NCBI GenBank assembly: GCA_963674685.2
Contig: CAXXWT010000009.1
Span: 930,001 to 994,000, forward strand
DNA length: 64,000 nt
Direction: 5' to 3'
From: G963674685 sp963674685
GTDB lineage: Bacteria; Lernaellota; Lernaellaia; JACKCT01
Part shown: piece by piece, positions 1 to 8,232 of the stretch
Layout of the letters: every line of letters begins with the position of its first letter
How positions within the stretch are numbered: the stretch's first letter is position 1
Notes under the pieces: generated by a model
The model's database searches: none
Told to the model about the DNA's origin: nothing
What the model saw: the letters and a program-made list of their open reading frames with translations, nothing else
Translations under genes and position numbers: made by a program

Positions 1-273
1 TTTGACGGCTTCCATGACGGCGCGGGAGGTCGGATCGGAATCAATGAGTTTGGAAATGGGGCGGAAAATGAGAGGGTGGTGCGTGACCAGTAGATTCGAT
101 CCGTTGCCCGAGGCGGCATGAAGCGTCTCGACGGTCGCCTCCAAAGCGACGGATATGCCTTTAAGCTCCACTTGCACATCACCGACCTGCAGGCCCGTCG
201 GATCATTTCGATCCGCCAGCACCGGCGGGAAAAGCCGGTCGAGGATCGTAAGAGCGTCATGGATCTTTGTCAT
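1..273 (-). CDS. NIF3/DUF34 family protein, N-terminal part (cut by window edge)
   Basis: The first 91 codons of a gene that runs out of the window at base 1. The start ATG is at 271-273. The translation carries the two N-terminal hallmarks of the NIF3-like dinuclear-metal hexameric family: GLQVGD near residue 47 and the metal-binding stretch NLLVTHHPLIF near residue 62. The family's biochemical role is still debated (GTP cyclohydrolase-like fold, metal-dependent hydrolase). It follows the tRNA gene and the rpoD operon on the same strand, with 102 bases between it and the tRNA. The C-terminal metal site lies outside the window and cannot be checked. Confidence 0.85.
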   Translation of the reverse strand, partial: MTKIHDALTILDRLFPPVLADRNDPTGLQVGDVQVELKGISVALEATVETLHAASGNGSNLLVTHHPLIFRPISKLIDSDPTSRAVMEAVK

Positions 274-375
274 ATTTTCAATCAAACCGGATTCTGAACA
301 TGAAGTTCCAACTGCATTCGCCGCTGCCGCAAAAAGCGGCAAAATCGTTTTAAGGCCGTCTGTGGCAAAAACTCA

Positions 376-448
376 TGGGCCCAGCAGGACTCGAACCTAC
401 GACCAGCCGGTTATGAGCCGGCAGCTCTACCAACTGAGCTATGGGCCC
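376..448 (-). tRNA. tRNA with CAT anticodon (elongator Met or lysidine-type Ile2)
   Basis: A complete 73-nt cloverleaf: acceptor stem GGGCCCA/TGGGCCC with discriminator A, D-arm GCTC..GAGC, anticodon stem GCCGG/CCGGC around CTCATAA, and T-arm GTAGG/CCTGC with TTCGAGT. CCA is not encoded. The paired G1-C72 excludes initiator tRNA. CAT may be read as Met or, after TilS modification, as Ile2. The CCGGCTCATAACCGG arm and GGTCGTAGGTTCGAGTCCT stretch recall bacterial Ile2 genes more than E. coli metT, so Ile2 is a real possibility. It lies directly downstream of rpoD. Confidence 0.95.
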
Positions 449-475
449 GGTTTGCCGCCGCTTCGGCAAGCGTGC

Positions 476-504
476 CCTATATACTTTGCGCGCCCACGTG
501 TCAA
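476..504 (-). promoter_or_regulatory. sigma-70-type promoter for the CAT tRNA
   Basis: On the minus strand a perfect -35 TTGACA (499-504) is followed after 17 bases by TATAGG (476-481); an overlapping TATATA sits at a 15-base spacing. The predicted start is about 20 bases before the tRNA 5' end at 448. The promoter lies just past the rpoD stop codon, so the tRNA can be transcribed independently of the rpoD operon. Confidence 0.55.
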
Positions 505-514
505 CATTTCCCCG

Positions 515-2254
515 TCAATCTCTGAATGCGCGCAGCTTTTTGCTGCGGCTGGGATGACGCAGTTTCCGCAGGGCTTTCGCCTCGATTTGCCGAATTCTTT
601 CGCGCGTTACATCGAAATCCTGCCCCACTTCTTCCAGAGTATGGTCGGAGCGTTCGCCGATGCCGAATCGCATCCGCAAGACTTTCTCTTCCCTCGGAGT
701 CAGCGTCGCCAGAACCTTCCGCGTCTGGTCGGCGAGATTCGCCTGAATGACCGATTCCGAAGGGCTGGTGATTTTTTTGTCCTCGATGAAGTCCCCGAGA
801 TGGGAATCTTCCTCTTCGCCGATGGGCGTTTCCAGGGAGATCGGCTCCTTGGCGATTTTCAAAACCTTGCGCACCTTATCCAGAGGAAGGTCCATCTTTT
901 CCGCGATTTCCTCCGGCGTCGGCTCGCGCCCCATCTCCTGAACGAGATATCGGCTGGTTCTGACCAGTTTGTTGATCGTTTCGATCATGTGTACGGGGAT
1001 CCGGATGGTTCTGGCCTGGTCCGCGATGGCGCGGGTGATCGCCTGGCGGATCCACCAGGTCGCGTAGGTGGAAAACTTATAACCTCTTTGGTACTCGAAT
1101 TTATCCACCGCCTTCATCAGGCCGATATTTCCTTCCTGAATCAGATCCAGGAACTGCAAACCCCGGTTGGTGTACTTTTTCGCAATAGAAACGACCAGGC
1201 GCAGATTGGCTTCGATCAATTCCGTTTTGGCGATGGATGCAAGCCTTCGCCCGGTTCTCGCCTCGGCCACGACGGCCCGCAGCGCCATGGCTTTTTGTAT
1301 GGCGTCGCGTTCGGTCTGCTTGATCGCTTTTTCCGTCTCTTTGTAGATCGGCTCGTAGCGTATGATGAGATCGCCCTTGACTTTCCTGGCCTGGCAGGCT
1401 TTGGCGAAATCTTTCGGCTTTTTATGGGCCAACGCAAACATCTTCTTCAATTCTTTTGAGGGGAGCTTCGTGACATGGTGAATTTTGTTCAGGTCGTCCT
1501 GATATTCTTTGATGCGCTTGTTGAGAACCATGTGATGATTGATGATGCGATCCACCACGTTTTCGTGAAGATTGATTTCTTCCAGATAACGCAACGTGGA
1601 GTTTCTGGCTCGGCCGATTCTTTTTTTGATGTTGCTTCGCTCTTTTTTCCCGAGTTTCTTCTTTGCCAAAAGGGCCATGTCTCTCAGGATTTTCTCGTCC
1701 AGGGTCTGAATTTTCGCGATGTTGTTGATGACCTTCTGGATGAGCTTGTCTTCGTTGACGATGTCGGCGTCCTCTTCAAAGCCTTTGATGATGTCGCGCA
1801 GTTTTATTTCATTGTCGGCCAGACGTTTTTTAATGTTGCCCATGAGGCGGCTGGTGAGCGGAGATGAAATAATGGCGCGCAGGGCGTCCTGATTTCCCTT
1901 TTCGATGCGCTTGGCGATTTCCACTTCGCCTTCCCGGGTCAGAAGGGAGACGGATCCCATTTCACGCAGGTACATCCTGACGGGATCGTTGGTCTTGCCG
2001 ATGGAGTCGGCGATGGCCTCGTTTTCCTCTTCATCATCGGATTTCTGATCATCGTCCGGGGATTTCGCTTTCGATGCGTCATCGACGATATCGATGTCCA
2101 TTTCGTCGAACATGATCATCACGTCGTCGATCTGTTCGCTGGAAAACAAGTCCGCGGGAAGCTGTTCATTGACCTCGTCATAGGTCAGATATCCGCGCTG
2201 TTTGCCCAGATTGATAAGTTGCTTGAATTCCTTGATGTCTTTTTCTTTTGGCAT
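515..2254 (-). CDS. rpoD: RNA polymerase primary sigma factor RpoD (sigma-70)
   Basis: Housekeeping sigma factor of 579 aa that directs RNA polymerase to -35/-10 promoters. All regions are visible: 1.1 at about residues 1-75, 1.2 (NDPVRMYLREMG), a long basic non-conserved region, 2.1-2.4 (GLQFLDLIQEGNIGLMKAVD, then YATWWIRQAITRAIADQ), region 3, and 4.2 (VTRERIRQIEAKALRKLRHP) at the C-terminus. I start it at the ATG at 2254 because AAGGAG lies 8 bases upstream; an ATG 7 codons earlier lacks such a site. It is the last gene of the rpsU-yqeY-cvpA-dnaG-rpoD operon, 36 bases after dnaG. The TTGACA/TATAAT-type promoters seen elsewhere in the window fit this protein. Confidence 0.98.
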   Translation of the reverse strand: MPKEKDIKEFKQLINLGKQRGYLTYDEVNEQLPADLFSSEQIDDVMIMFDEMDIDIVDDASKAKSPDDDQKSDDEEENEAIADSIGKTNDPVRMYLREMGSVSLLTREGEVEIAKRIEKGNQDALRAIISSPLTSRLMGNIKKRLADNEIKLRDIIKGFEEDADIVNEDKLIQKVINNIAKIQTLDEKILRDMALLAKKKLGKKERSNIKKRIGRARNSTLRYLEEINLHENVVDRIINHHMVLNKRIKEYQDDLNKIHHVTKLPSKELKKMFALAHKKPKDFAKACQARKVKGDLIIRYEPIYKETEKAIKQTERDAIQKAMALRAVVAEARTGRRLASIAKTELIEANLRLVVSIAKKYTNRGLQFLDLIQEGNIGLMKAVDKFEYQRGYKFSTYATWWIRQAITRAIADQARTIRIPVHMIETINKLVRTSRYLVQEMGREPTPEEIAEKMDLPLDKVRKVLKIAKEPISLETPIGEEEDSHLGDFIEDKKITSPSESVIQANLADQTRKVLATLTPREEKVLRMRFGIGERSDHTLEEVGQDFDVTRERIRQIEAKALRKLRHPSRSKKLRAFRD

Positions 2255-2290
2255 CCGTCTGACTCCTTGCGTCATCGGGTTCTTAACTGA

Positions 2291-4081
2291 TCATGCGCTG
2301 TTCATGGCGTCTCTTCTGCGCCGAAGCTCGCCGACCTTCTTGAAAATTTCCAGGGCTTTGGATTCATCGCCGCAGTGAACCATTTCCTTGGCGGCTGTTT
2401 CAAGCTCTTTTATCTCAAAGTCAATATCCCTGCGCTTGATTCGCGAAACAAAATCGCCGAAAGCCCGGTCCGCCTCACGATCCTCGATACCGTCGTTGTC
2501 CATAATCCAGCCTGCGATATGGCTTTGAAGCTCCCGGTCGCGCACGTCGCCGATGACGGCGGCCAGGTCGTAATCACCGTTGCTTTGGCTGGACAGGGCG
2601 AGATCGCAGATCCTTTGGCTAATGTATTTCAGGGAAGGATTGGATATTTCCGATTCGATATTTTCCTCAATGAAACGCGTCGCCAACCTGGGATAATTGA
2701 TAAGAAGCCTTACGAGCCTCCTTTCCGGATCGTTGTCGGGGTTTTGTTTCGGACCGGCCGAACGTTGCGCGGGGCCGCTTTGAGGATATGGCCGACGTCC
2801 CTGGGAGATTCGTTGTCTCAATGCCGATTCCGATACTCCCGCGCGCTCGGCAATGGTCTTGAACCATAAGTTCCGCAGTACGGCGTTATTGATTTTCAAT
2901 AAGAGCGGAGTCAGTTCGTCGATCGCTCTTGATCGGCCTTCGTTGTTTTGCGACAGGTCCCTGAACGTCGTGTCAACCACGAAGGAAATCAGGGAATCCG
3001 ATTTTTCCAGCAAATCTTCCATCGCGTCGGGACCTTTTTTACGCAGGAAGGAATCGGGATCGTCTCCTTCGGGCAAAACCACGCAATTCGGTTGGACATC
3101 CATGGGTAAAAAGAGTTCCAGAGCTCTTTTCATGGCTTTTTGTCCCGCTTCGTCCCCGTCGAAGATCAGATAAATACTGGAAGAGATGCGCATCAGGCGT
3201 CTGATGTGATTTTCGGTCAGCGCCGTGCCGAGGGCGGCCACGGATTCCGTAAAATTGAATTGGTGCAACATAATAACATCCGCATTGCCTTCGCAAAGGA
3301 TGACGCGTTTCTTCTTCCGTATCCCTTCCAAAGCAAGATCGATGCCGTAAAAATTGCTGCCCTTGTTGAAGATGGGGCTCTCTATCGAGTTGATATATTT
3401 AGCTTTTTTCTCCTGGCTCAATAATCGCCCGCTGAAACCAATGGTTTTTGACGCCGAATTTCTGATAGGGAACATCAGCCTGGTCCGGAAACGGTCATAG
3501 TATTTGCCTGAGTCGCTCCTGCCGATCAGCCCTAGTTTTTCGGCTATTTCCAGTGAAGCGCGCTTCTTTTTCAGTTCGTTGAAAAGGGCGTCCCAGGAAT
3601 CGGGCGCCCATCCAAGGCGGAATTTCGCCGCCGTATCGATGGAAATTCCCCGTTTATGGAGATACTCTCGGGCGATGTCGCCCTGATTTTCATGATGAAG
3701 AAGCCGCTGATAAAACTTCAGGGCGATTTCGTTTAATGAAAAATACTGCTCGCGCGAAACGCCGGACATGGAAGCGGGACCGGCTTCAAAATTGACTTCG
3801 ATGCCGTATTGCGCCGCAAGGGACCTCAGGGCTTCGGGAAAGGTCAGTCCCTCAAGCTCCATCACCAGGTTAAAGACGTCGCCGCCTTTGCCGCAGCCGA
3901 AGCATTTGAAAATCTGGCGCTCGGGGTTGATGGAGAAGCTGGGGGTTTTTTCCTCATGAAAAGGGCACAATCCAACCCAGTTTCGCCCCGCTTTTTTCAT
4001 CTGGGTTCTGCGCTGGGCGATTTCCAGGATGTCCGCCCGGCGTCGGATTTCATCAACCTTTTCAGGGGGAACGATGGCCAT
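2291..4081 (-). CDS. dnaG: DNA primase DnaG
   Basis: Primase of 596 aa that makes RNA primers for Okazaki fragments. The N-terminal CHC2 zinc finger is intact: Cys39, His42, Cys60 and Cys63, in CPFHEEKTPSF and FKCFGCG. The TOPRIM catalytic core follows, with VILCEGNADVI (about residue 262) and the acidic YLIFDGDEAG (about 305). The C-terminal helical part should bind the replicative helicase and is poorly conserved, as usual. The ATG start at 4081 gives the standard N-terminus. It is embedded in the macromolecular synthesis operon between cvpA (29 bases upstream) and rpoD, the classical arrangement linking initiation of translation, replication and transcription. Confidence 0.97.
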   Translation of the reverse strand: MAIVPPEKVDEIRRRADILEIAQRRTQMKKAGRNWVGLCPFHEEKTPSFSINPERQIFKCFGCGKGGDVFNLVMELEGLTFPEALRSLAAQYGIEVNFEAGPASMSGVSREQYFSLNEIALKFYQRLLHHENQGDIAREYLHKRGISIDTAAKFRLGWAPDSWDALFNELKKKRASLEIAEKLGLIGRSDSGKYYDRFRTRLMFPIRNSASKTIGFSGRLLSQEKKAKYINSIESPIFNKGSNFYGIDLALEGIRKKKRVILCEGNADVIMLHQFNFTESVAALGTALTENHIRRLMRISSSIYLIFDGDEAGQKAMKRALELFLPMDVQPNCVVLPEGDDPDSFLRKKGPDAMEDLLEKSDSLISFVVDTTFRDLSQNNEGRSRAIDELTPLLLKINNAVLRNLWFKTIAERAGVSESALRQRISQGRRPYPQSGPAQRSAGPKQNPDNDPERRLVRLLINYPRLATRFIEENIESEISNPSLKYISQRICDLALSSQSNGDYDLAAVIGDVRDRELQSHIAGWIMDNDGIEDREADRAFGDFVSRIKRRDIDFEIKELETAAKEMVHCGDESKALEIFKKVGELRRRRDAMNSA

Positions 4082-4110
4082 TTATCCCTTGGTGTGATTC
4101 GGTTATTTGT

Positions 4111-4563
4111 TTACAAATCCAGAATATTCATTGCCTGGTTGAAAAAGCTCGTAATGAACGGCGCTAAAAACGAGCCTGACGGCGTCTTGCCTTGAAAAAT
4201 GAAAGTTATAATAACTCCGATCAACAAAGCGCCTTTCGCCGCGCCGAACACCGCGCCCAGGGTTCTGTCCATTCCGCCGACATGCAATTTCTTCGCTCCC
4301 TTGGAAAGCAAGTGTCCCGCGGCGGCAAAAGCGAAGATGATAATCAGAAAAACAATGAGGAAGGCCGCGAATCGTCCCATGCCTTGCGAAACGCCCAGGA
4401 GGCCGGAAAGCAGAGCGCCGAAACCTTTGTAAACATTTGAGGAAAAGAAGAAGGCCGCAATGAATCCGAGAAACGTAAAGCATTCGTTGAAAAAGCCTTT
4501 GACAAAGCCTTTGCCGGCGAAAATAACGATGACGACTAAAATAATCAGATCAACGTACGGCAT
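4111..4563 (-). CDS. CvpA family membrane protein
   Basis: Small integral membrane protein of 150 aa with four hydrophobic segments (about residues 4-20, 27-45, 62-88 and 112-126). It has the CvpA signature order: a VDLIILVVIVIFAGKGFVKG start, then GG.DRTLGAVFGAAKGALLIG before the last helix. The family includes E. coli CvpA (colicin V production, linked to envelope stress), with no settled biochemical activity. Its place between the yqeY-like gene and dnaG suggests it travels with the operon rather than with a toxin system. Confidence 0.85.
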   Translation of the reverse strand: MPYVDLIILVVIVIFAGKGFVKGFFNECFTFLGFIAAFFFSSNVYKGFGALLSGLLGVSQGMGRFAAFLIVFLIIIFAFAAAGHLLSKGAKKLHVGGMDRTLGAVFGAAKGALLIGVIITFIFQGKTPSGSFLAPFITSFFNQAMNILDL

Positions 4564-4597
4564 TGGTCAATCCCGGATTTCTTGGTGAAACAAATTG

Positions 4598-5047
4598 TCA
4601 AGAAGCCAGAGCTTTTTCCACCAGAGATTTCACGACTTTCCCGTCGGCTCTCCCTTTGAGCTTCGGCATGATACTTTGCATCACGCGACCGATGTCGCGC
4701 GCAGTCGTTGCGTCAACTTCTTTGATAACTTCCGCGATCAGTTTATCGATTTCTTCCGTGGGCAGTTCTTCAGGCAAATAGGATTTCAGGATCTTTGCCT
4801 CGGCGATCTCTTTTTCCTCAAGATCGTTTCGGCCGGCGCCGGCGTATACTTCGGCGGCTTCATTTCTTCTTTTCACCTCACGCTGCAGCACGGCGACGGC
4901 GTCTTCATCGTTGAAGTCGTCATTTTTATCAAGTTTGGCTTTGTTAAGCTCTGATTTCGCCAGTCTGAGCGTGGTGAGCAGGGTTTTGTCGCCGGACTTC
5001 ATCGCCTTCGTCATATCGGACGATATCTGCTGAAGGATACGCGACAA
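4598..5047 (-). CDS. yqeY: GatB/YqeY domain protein
   Basis: A 149-aa protein of the YqeY family, resembling the tail domain of the GatB subunit of Asp/Glu-tRNA amidotransferase. Visible family features are the N-terminal helical part (ISSDMTKAMKSGDKTLLTTLRLAKSE) and LKSYLPEELPTEEIDKLI, followed by IMPKLKGRADGKVV near the C-terminus. Function in isolation is not established; a tRNA-binding role is inferred from GatB. It begins one base after the rpsU stop codon, so it is translationally linked to ribosomal protein S21, a common gene order in deltaproteobacteria and Firmicutes. Confidence 0.93.
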   Translation of the reverse strand: MSRILQQISSDMTKAMKSGDKTLLTTLRLAKSELNKAKLDKNDDFNDEDAVAVLQREVKRRNEAAEVYAGAGRNDLEEKEIAEAKILKSYLPEELPTEEIDKLIAEVIKEVDATTARDIGRVMQSIMPKLKGRADGKVVKSLVEKALAS

Positions 5048-5048
5048 A

Positions 5049-5249
5049 TTATCGGCCCTCGAGTTTGCGAATTTTTTTCAAAAGCCGTTTGCGGGCCGCC
5101 GCGGCTTTTCTCTTGCGGCGAACGCTCGGCTTTTCATAAAACTCTTTTTTCCTCACTTCGGAAAGAATGCCGGCCTTTTCACACTGACGTTTAAAGCGCT
5201 TCATGGCGCTTTGCATATTTTCATTTTCGCGAACGCGAATACCCGCCAT
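5049..5249 (-). CDS. rpsU: 30S ribosomal protein S21
   Basis: A 66-aa, highly basic protein with the S21 core (RVRENENMQSAMKRFKRQCE, then KKEFYEKPSVRRKRK). S21 sits at the platform of the small subunit near the anti-Shine-Dalgarno sequence and assists initiation. The ATG at 5249 is preceded by AAGGAGGT about 10 bases upstream. It is the first gene of the macromolecular synthesis operon. The preceding 300 bases are non-coding and contain the likely operon promoter. Confidence 0.97.
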   Translation of the reverse strand: MAGIRVRENENMQSAMKRFKRQCEKAGILSEVRKKEFYEKPSVRRKRKAAAARKRLLKKIRKLEGR

Positions 5250-5549
5250 TGCCGAGTCAACCTCCTTGCTTATGCATCGGACTCAATATAAACCAATGCA
5301 GCCACCTCTAGGGATGGACGCAGAAACTTAGTTAATAATGCCGATATTGTCAAGGCGAAAATTTTAGAGAATTCGTTGAGTTATTGCAACTTAAAAACGA
5401 GCGGCCGCGAAAGCAAAAAGGCATTTTGCCGATATATGAATCGGTTTGAATTTCCATGGCGAATCATGGCTTCGCGCTTTCGCCCGAGGATTGAAAAAAC
5501 GTGAAGAATCGCATGAAGTTATCTGGAATGAAGGATATTTGCTTTTCAT
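5250..5549. other. 300-base intergenic region upstream of the rpsU operon
   Basis: No coding sequence is credible here. The half next to rpsU is AT-rich and holds the candidate operon promoter listed separately. The other half (5400-5549) follows the stop of the inositol-phosphatase gene, which is read in the same direction. I see no clear terminator stem with a T-run, no tRNA and no repeat. Confidence 0.6.
5325..5353 (-). promoter_or_regulatory. candidate sigma-70 promoter of the rpsU-yqeY-cvpA-dnaG-rpoD operon
   Basis: On the minus strand a perfect TTGACA (5348-5353) is followed after exactly 17 bases by TAAGTT (5325-5330), a weak -10. The predicted transcript would have a leader of about 70 bases ahead of rpsU. 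The surrounding sequence is AT-rich, as expected for a promoter. The poor -10 keeps confidence modest. Confidence 0.4.
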
Positions 5550-6344
5550 TTATCTTTTGGCCGTGCGCAAAAGCGCGAGGATTTCGTCATGAACCGGGCC
5601 GTTTGTCGCCACGCATGATTTGGAATCCAGCCTGATTTCGGCATCGTTTAGGTCGCTGATGCGTCCGCCGGCTTCGGCGGCGATCAATACGCCCGCCGCG
5701 AAATCCCACGGGGAGAGCTGAAGTTCCCAATAGGCGTCGAAGCGCCCCCGCGCAATCCAGCACAGATCCAGCGCCGCGGAACCGAGGCGCCTGATGCCCC
5801 GGACCTGCGTCGCGACCACCTGGAAATAATTCAGATTATTGTCGGGATTGGTGCGGCGGTCGTACGGAAAACCCGTCACGACGATCGACGACGACAGGGT
5901 TTTCGTGGCGCTGACGCGAATGGGAGCGTCGTTGCAAAACGCTCCGCCGCCAAGGATTGCCGTATAGGTTTCGCCAAATGCGGGGGCGTGAACGACGCCG
6001 ACCACCGGCTTCCCATCCCGCACCAGGGCGATGGAGACGGAGTAAATGGGAATTCCGTGGGCGTAGTTGTTCGTGCCGTCCAGCGGATCGACAACCCACG
6101 TCATGTGGCAGTCGCTTTTTTTCCCTCTTCCTTCTTCGCCCAGGAAACCGGTTTGGGGAAACGCCAAAAGCAGATTCTCCATGCAATAGGATTCCGAGGC
6201 GTGATCCGCGTCGGTGACCAGGTTGATCTCGCCTTTTAAGTCGATATGGCTTTTGCCGGACATTTGCAGGAGGATTTTCCCGGCGCCGACAGCCGTCTCG
6301 ATGGCCTTGTCCCGGTATAATTTCAGATCGTCTAAGTCCGTCAT
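5550..6344 (-). CDS. suhB: inositol monophosphatase family protein (SuhB-like)
   Basis: Mg2+-dependent phosphatase of 264 aa from the inositol monophosphatase/FBPase superfamily. The metal-binding motifs are complete: FLGEEG with the Glu pair at about 70-71, DPLDGTNNYAHG at 86-97 (two catalytic Asp), and SPWDFAAGVLIAAEAGG near residue 212. Substrates in the family include inositol-1-phosphate, histidinol-phosphate and PAP, and sequence alone does not choose between them. Start ATG at 6344 has AAGGA six bases upstream. It is 58 bases downstream of the CheX-like gene on the same strand, but no functional link is evident. Confidence 0.9.
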   Translation of the reverse strand: MTDLDDLKLYRDKAIETAVGAGKILLQMSGKSHIDLKGEINLVTDADHASESYCMENLLLAFPQTGFLGEEGRGKKSDCHMTWVVDPLDGTNNYAHGIPIYSVSIALVRDGKPVVGVVHAPAFGETYTAILGGGAFCNDAPIRVSATKTLSSSIVVTGFPYDRRTNPDNNLNYFQVVATQVRGIRRLGSAALDLCWIARGRFDAYWELQLSPWDFAAGVLIAAEAGGRISDLNDAEIRLDSKSCVATNGPVHDEILALLRTAKR

Positions 6345-6402
6345 GTTTTTTCCTTGCCGCGTATCCTTCGCATAAGGCGCGTTTCATCATATCGAAAATA
6401 AT

Positions 6403-6873
6403 TTACAGGCGTCGGTCCATGCAAAGTTCGATATAAAAAGACCCGTATTCCGTCTTGAACGGCAAAACAAAAACCGGCGCGGATGCGACATGCGCGGCGC
6501 GATGCGCGTTGCCGACGATCACGGACGGAATCGCCGTCTCGAATTTATAGCCCAATTCCGAAAAAGTCTTTCGCGCGTTTCCGGCAATCAGGTTGATGAT
6601 TTCGCCGACGGCTTCGATGACTTCGTCGTTGATTTTGCAGAACTTTCCCCGCAGCATGTTGGAGGCGATATTCAGAACGCACTGCCCGGGAAAGAAAATG
6701 GCGATAAAGCCTTTGACGTTTTCCCCGGCCAGACCGACCAGCCCGGTGATATCGGCCGCGATGGTTTGAATCGGGCCGATAGCGGGCTTGCCCGCCTCGA
6801 TGTCGGTTTGGGTCATCGTTTTGAAAATGCTGGAAGCGGATTTGATAAATGGATCGAGATGCTCAATTTTCAA
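6403..6873 (-). CDS. CheX-like chemotaxis phosphatase domain protein
   Basis: A 156-aa stand-alone domain resembling CheX/CheC-type phosphatases that dephosphorylate phospho-CheY-like response regulators. The catalytic Glu and Asn of the family's E-x2-N motif are visible in AVGEIINLIAGNARKTF (about residue 91), followed by a C-terminal beta sheet ending in FKTEYGSFYIEL. The reading frame has no ATG near the 5' end: an in-frame TGA lies five codons before the TTG at 6873. TTG is therefore the likely start, with only a weak ribosome site. No cheA, cheY or receptor gene is in the window. Confidence 0.75.
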   Translation of the reverse strand: MKIEHLDPFIKSASSIFKTMTQTDIEAGKPAIGPIQTIAADITGLVGLAGENVKGFIAIFFPGQCVLNIASNMLRGKFCKINDEVIEAVGEIINLIAGNARKTFSELGYKFETAIPSVIVGNAHRAAHVASAPVFVLPFKTEYGSFYIELCMDRRL

Positions 6874-6897
6874 TGGGGCGCCCCGGTTTCATGTTTC

Positions 6898-8181
6898 TTA
6901 CATCCATCCTTCGACAACGCCGATGGCCTGTTCGAGAATTCTCTGATGCAAAGGCCGTCGATCCCATTCATAGGTATTGACTTCGACGCTGTGCTTTATG
7001 TCCATAAGGTATATGCGGTGCATTTCTTCCGCGATTTCGTCGTCGTAGGTCACAAGATTGCTTTCATAATTGTAGTTGAAAGCCCTGTTGCAGAAATTCG
7101 TCGAGCCCACGGAAACGAAAAGATCGTCGGCCACGACGGTTTTGGCGTGCATGTTCGTTCCCTGGTATTCGTAGATCCTGACGCCGGCTTTAATCAGGCG
7201 GCCATAGTTTTTGCTGGCCAGCAGGCGGCTGGAATATAGATCGATGTCATCTCCCGCGACGATGACGCGTACATCGACTCCGCGATCCTTCGCTTCGATC
7301 AGCGCTTTCATAAGATCGATGTCGGGATTGAAGTATCCGCTGCTGACCCAGTAATAATCCCGGCTGGCGGCAAGGGCCAGAAGGAGCATTTTCCTGACTT
7401 TGCTCCAGTTTTCCGGGTCCGCGTGTCCGACGGCGGCGGCAAGTTTATCTCCCGCCGGATCGATTGCGGGGTAAAGGTTTTTTTCGCTGATTTCGCCGCC
7501 TCCGGCCCTGGCCCAGCTTTCCAGAAACATGGTCTGAAATTGGGCGGCCGCCGGTCCCAGGACGCGGCACTGCGTTTCCCGCCAGTGATTCGCATCCTGC
7601 GCGTCGCCGAGCCAGCGGTCGTCGATGCCGATTCCGCCCGTATAGGCGATGCGCCCGTCGACGACCAGCAACTTGCGGTGGGTTCGAATATTTCCCCCGG
7701 TCGGCGCAAGCCAGGAAAAAGGATTGTCTATCAGCAGTTGCACGCCGGCTTCGCGAAGTTCTCGCTTGAATGTCTCCGCCATGCCGTCGCCGAAATCATC
7801 GACAATCAGTTTTACGGATACTCCGGACCGGGCTTTCGCCCTCATGGCCTCGGCAAAGCGGTGTCCGATTTCATCGGAATTGAAAATATAAGTTTCCATA
7901 TGAATGCTGTCGGCGGCTTCGTTGATATCGGCCAGCATGGCCAGGAATATCTCGTCGCCGTTGACGAGAATTTTAATGTCGTTGCCGCCGATGAATCCGT
8001 CGTCGGTCGTCGTGGCCAGCAGTTTTTCAAAAGCGGGATTTTTTATCCCGGCGCCGGTTCTGTAGTAGCCCCACTGCGTCGCCGCGCAAGAGTTGAGAAC
8101 CGCGGCGATGAGAATCGCAAGCAGGAAATAAGAGAGCTTCAATCGATTGGCGGTATTTTCTTTCGGCCGGTGAAAAGTCAT
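6898..8181 (-). CDS. phospholipase D / cardiolipin synthase-like lipoprotein
   Basis: A 427-aa protein with two HKD motifs typical of the PLD superfamily: THRKLLVVDG at about 166 and MHAKTVVADD at about 343, each followed by a GG/GSTN element. The domain order matches cardiolipin synthase C/ClsB-type enzymes that transfer phosphatidyl groups. The N-terminus has a basic stretch, a hydrophobic helix and Cys in a LNSC context, so it may be a lipoprotein; Asn at -2 is unusual for a lipobox, and a simple signal anchor is the alternative. It is read together with the CheX-like gene (24-base gap) and likely acts on phospholipids at the envelope. Confidence 0.85.
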   Translation of the reverse strand: MTFHRPKENTANRLKLSYFLLAILIAAVLNSCAATQWGYYRTGAGIKNPAFEKLLATTTDDGFIGGNDIKILVNGDEIFLAMLADINEAADSIHMETYIFNSDEIGHRFAEAMRAKARSGVSVKLIVDDFGDGMAETFKRELREAGVQLLIDNPFSWLAPTGGNIRTHRKLLVVDGRIAYTGGIGIDDRWLGDAQDANHWRETQCRVLGPAAAQFQTMFLESWARAGGGEISEKNLYPAIDPAGDKLAAAVGHADPENWSKVRKMLLLALAASRDYYWVSSGYFNPDIDLMKALIEAKDRGVDVRVIVAGDDIDLYSSRLLASKNYGRLIKAGVRIYEYQGTNMHAKTVVADDLFVSVGSTNFCNRAFNYNYESNLVTYDDEIAEEMHRIYLMDIKHSVEVNTYEWDRRPLHQRILEQAIGVVEGWM

Positions 8182-8232
8182 TGTCGAAAATTATGCGCGC
8201 TGTGAATGAAAACTCAAATAACTCAATAGAGC

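Noticed and set aside
155..1459. A 434-codon open frame on the plus strand
   Set aside because: It lies antisense to rpoD and runs through the tRNA gene; it has no family features and is explained by the codon bias of rpoD.
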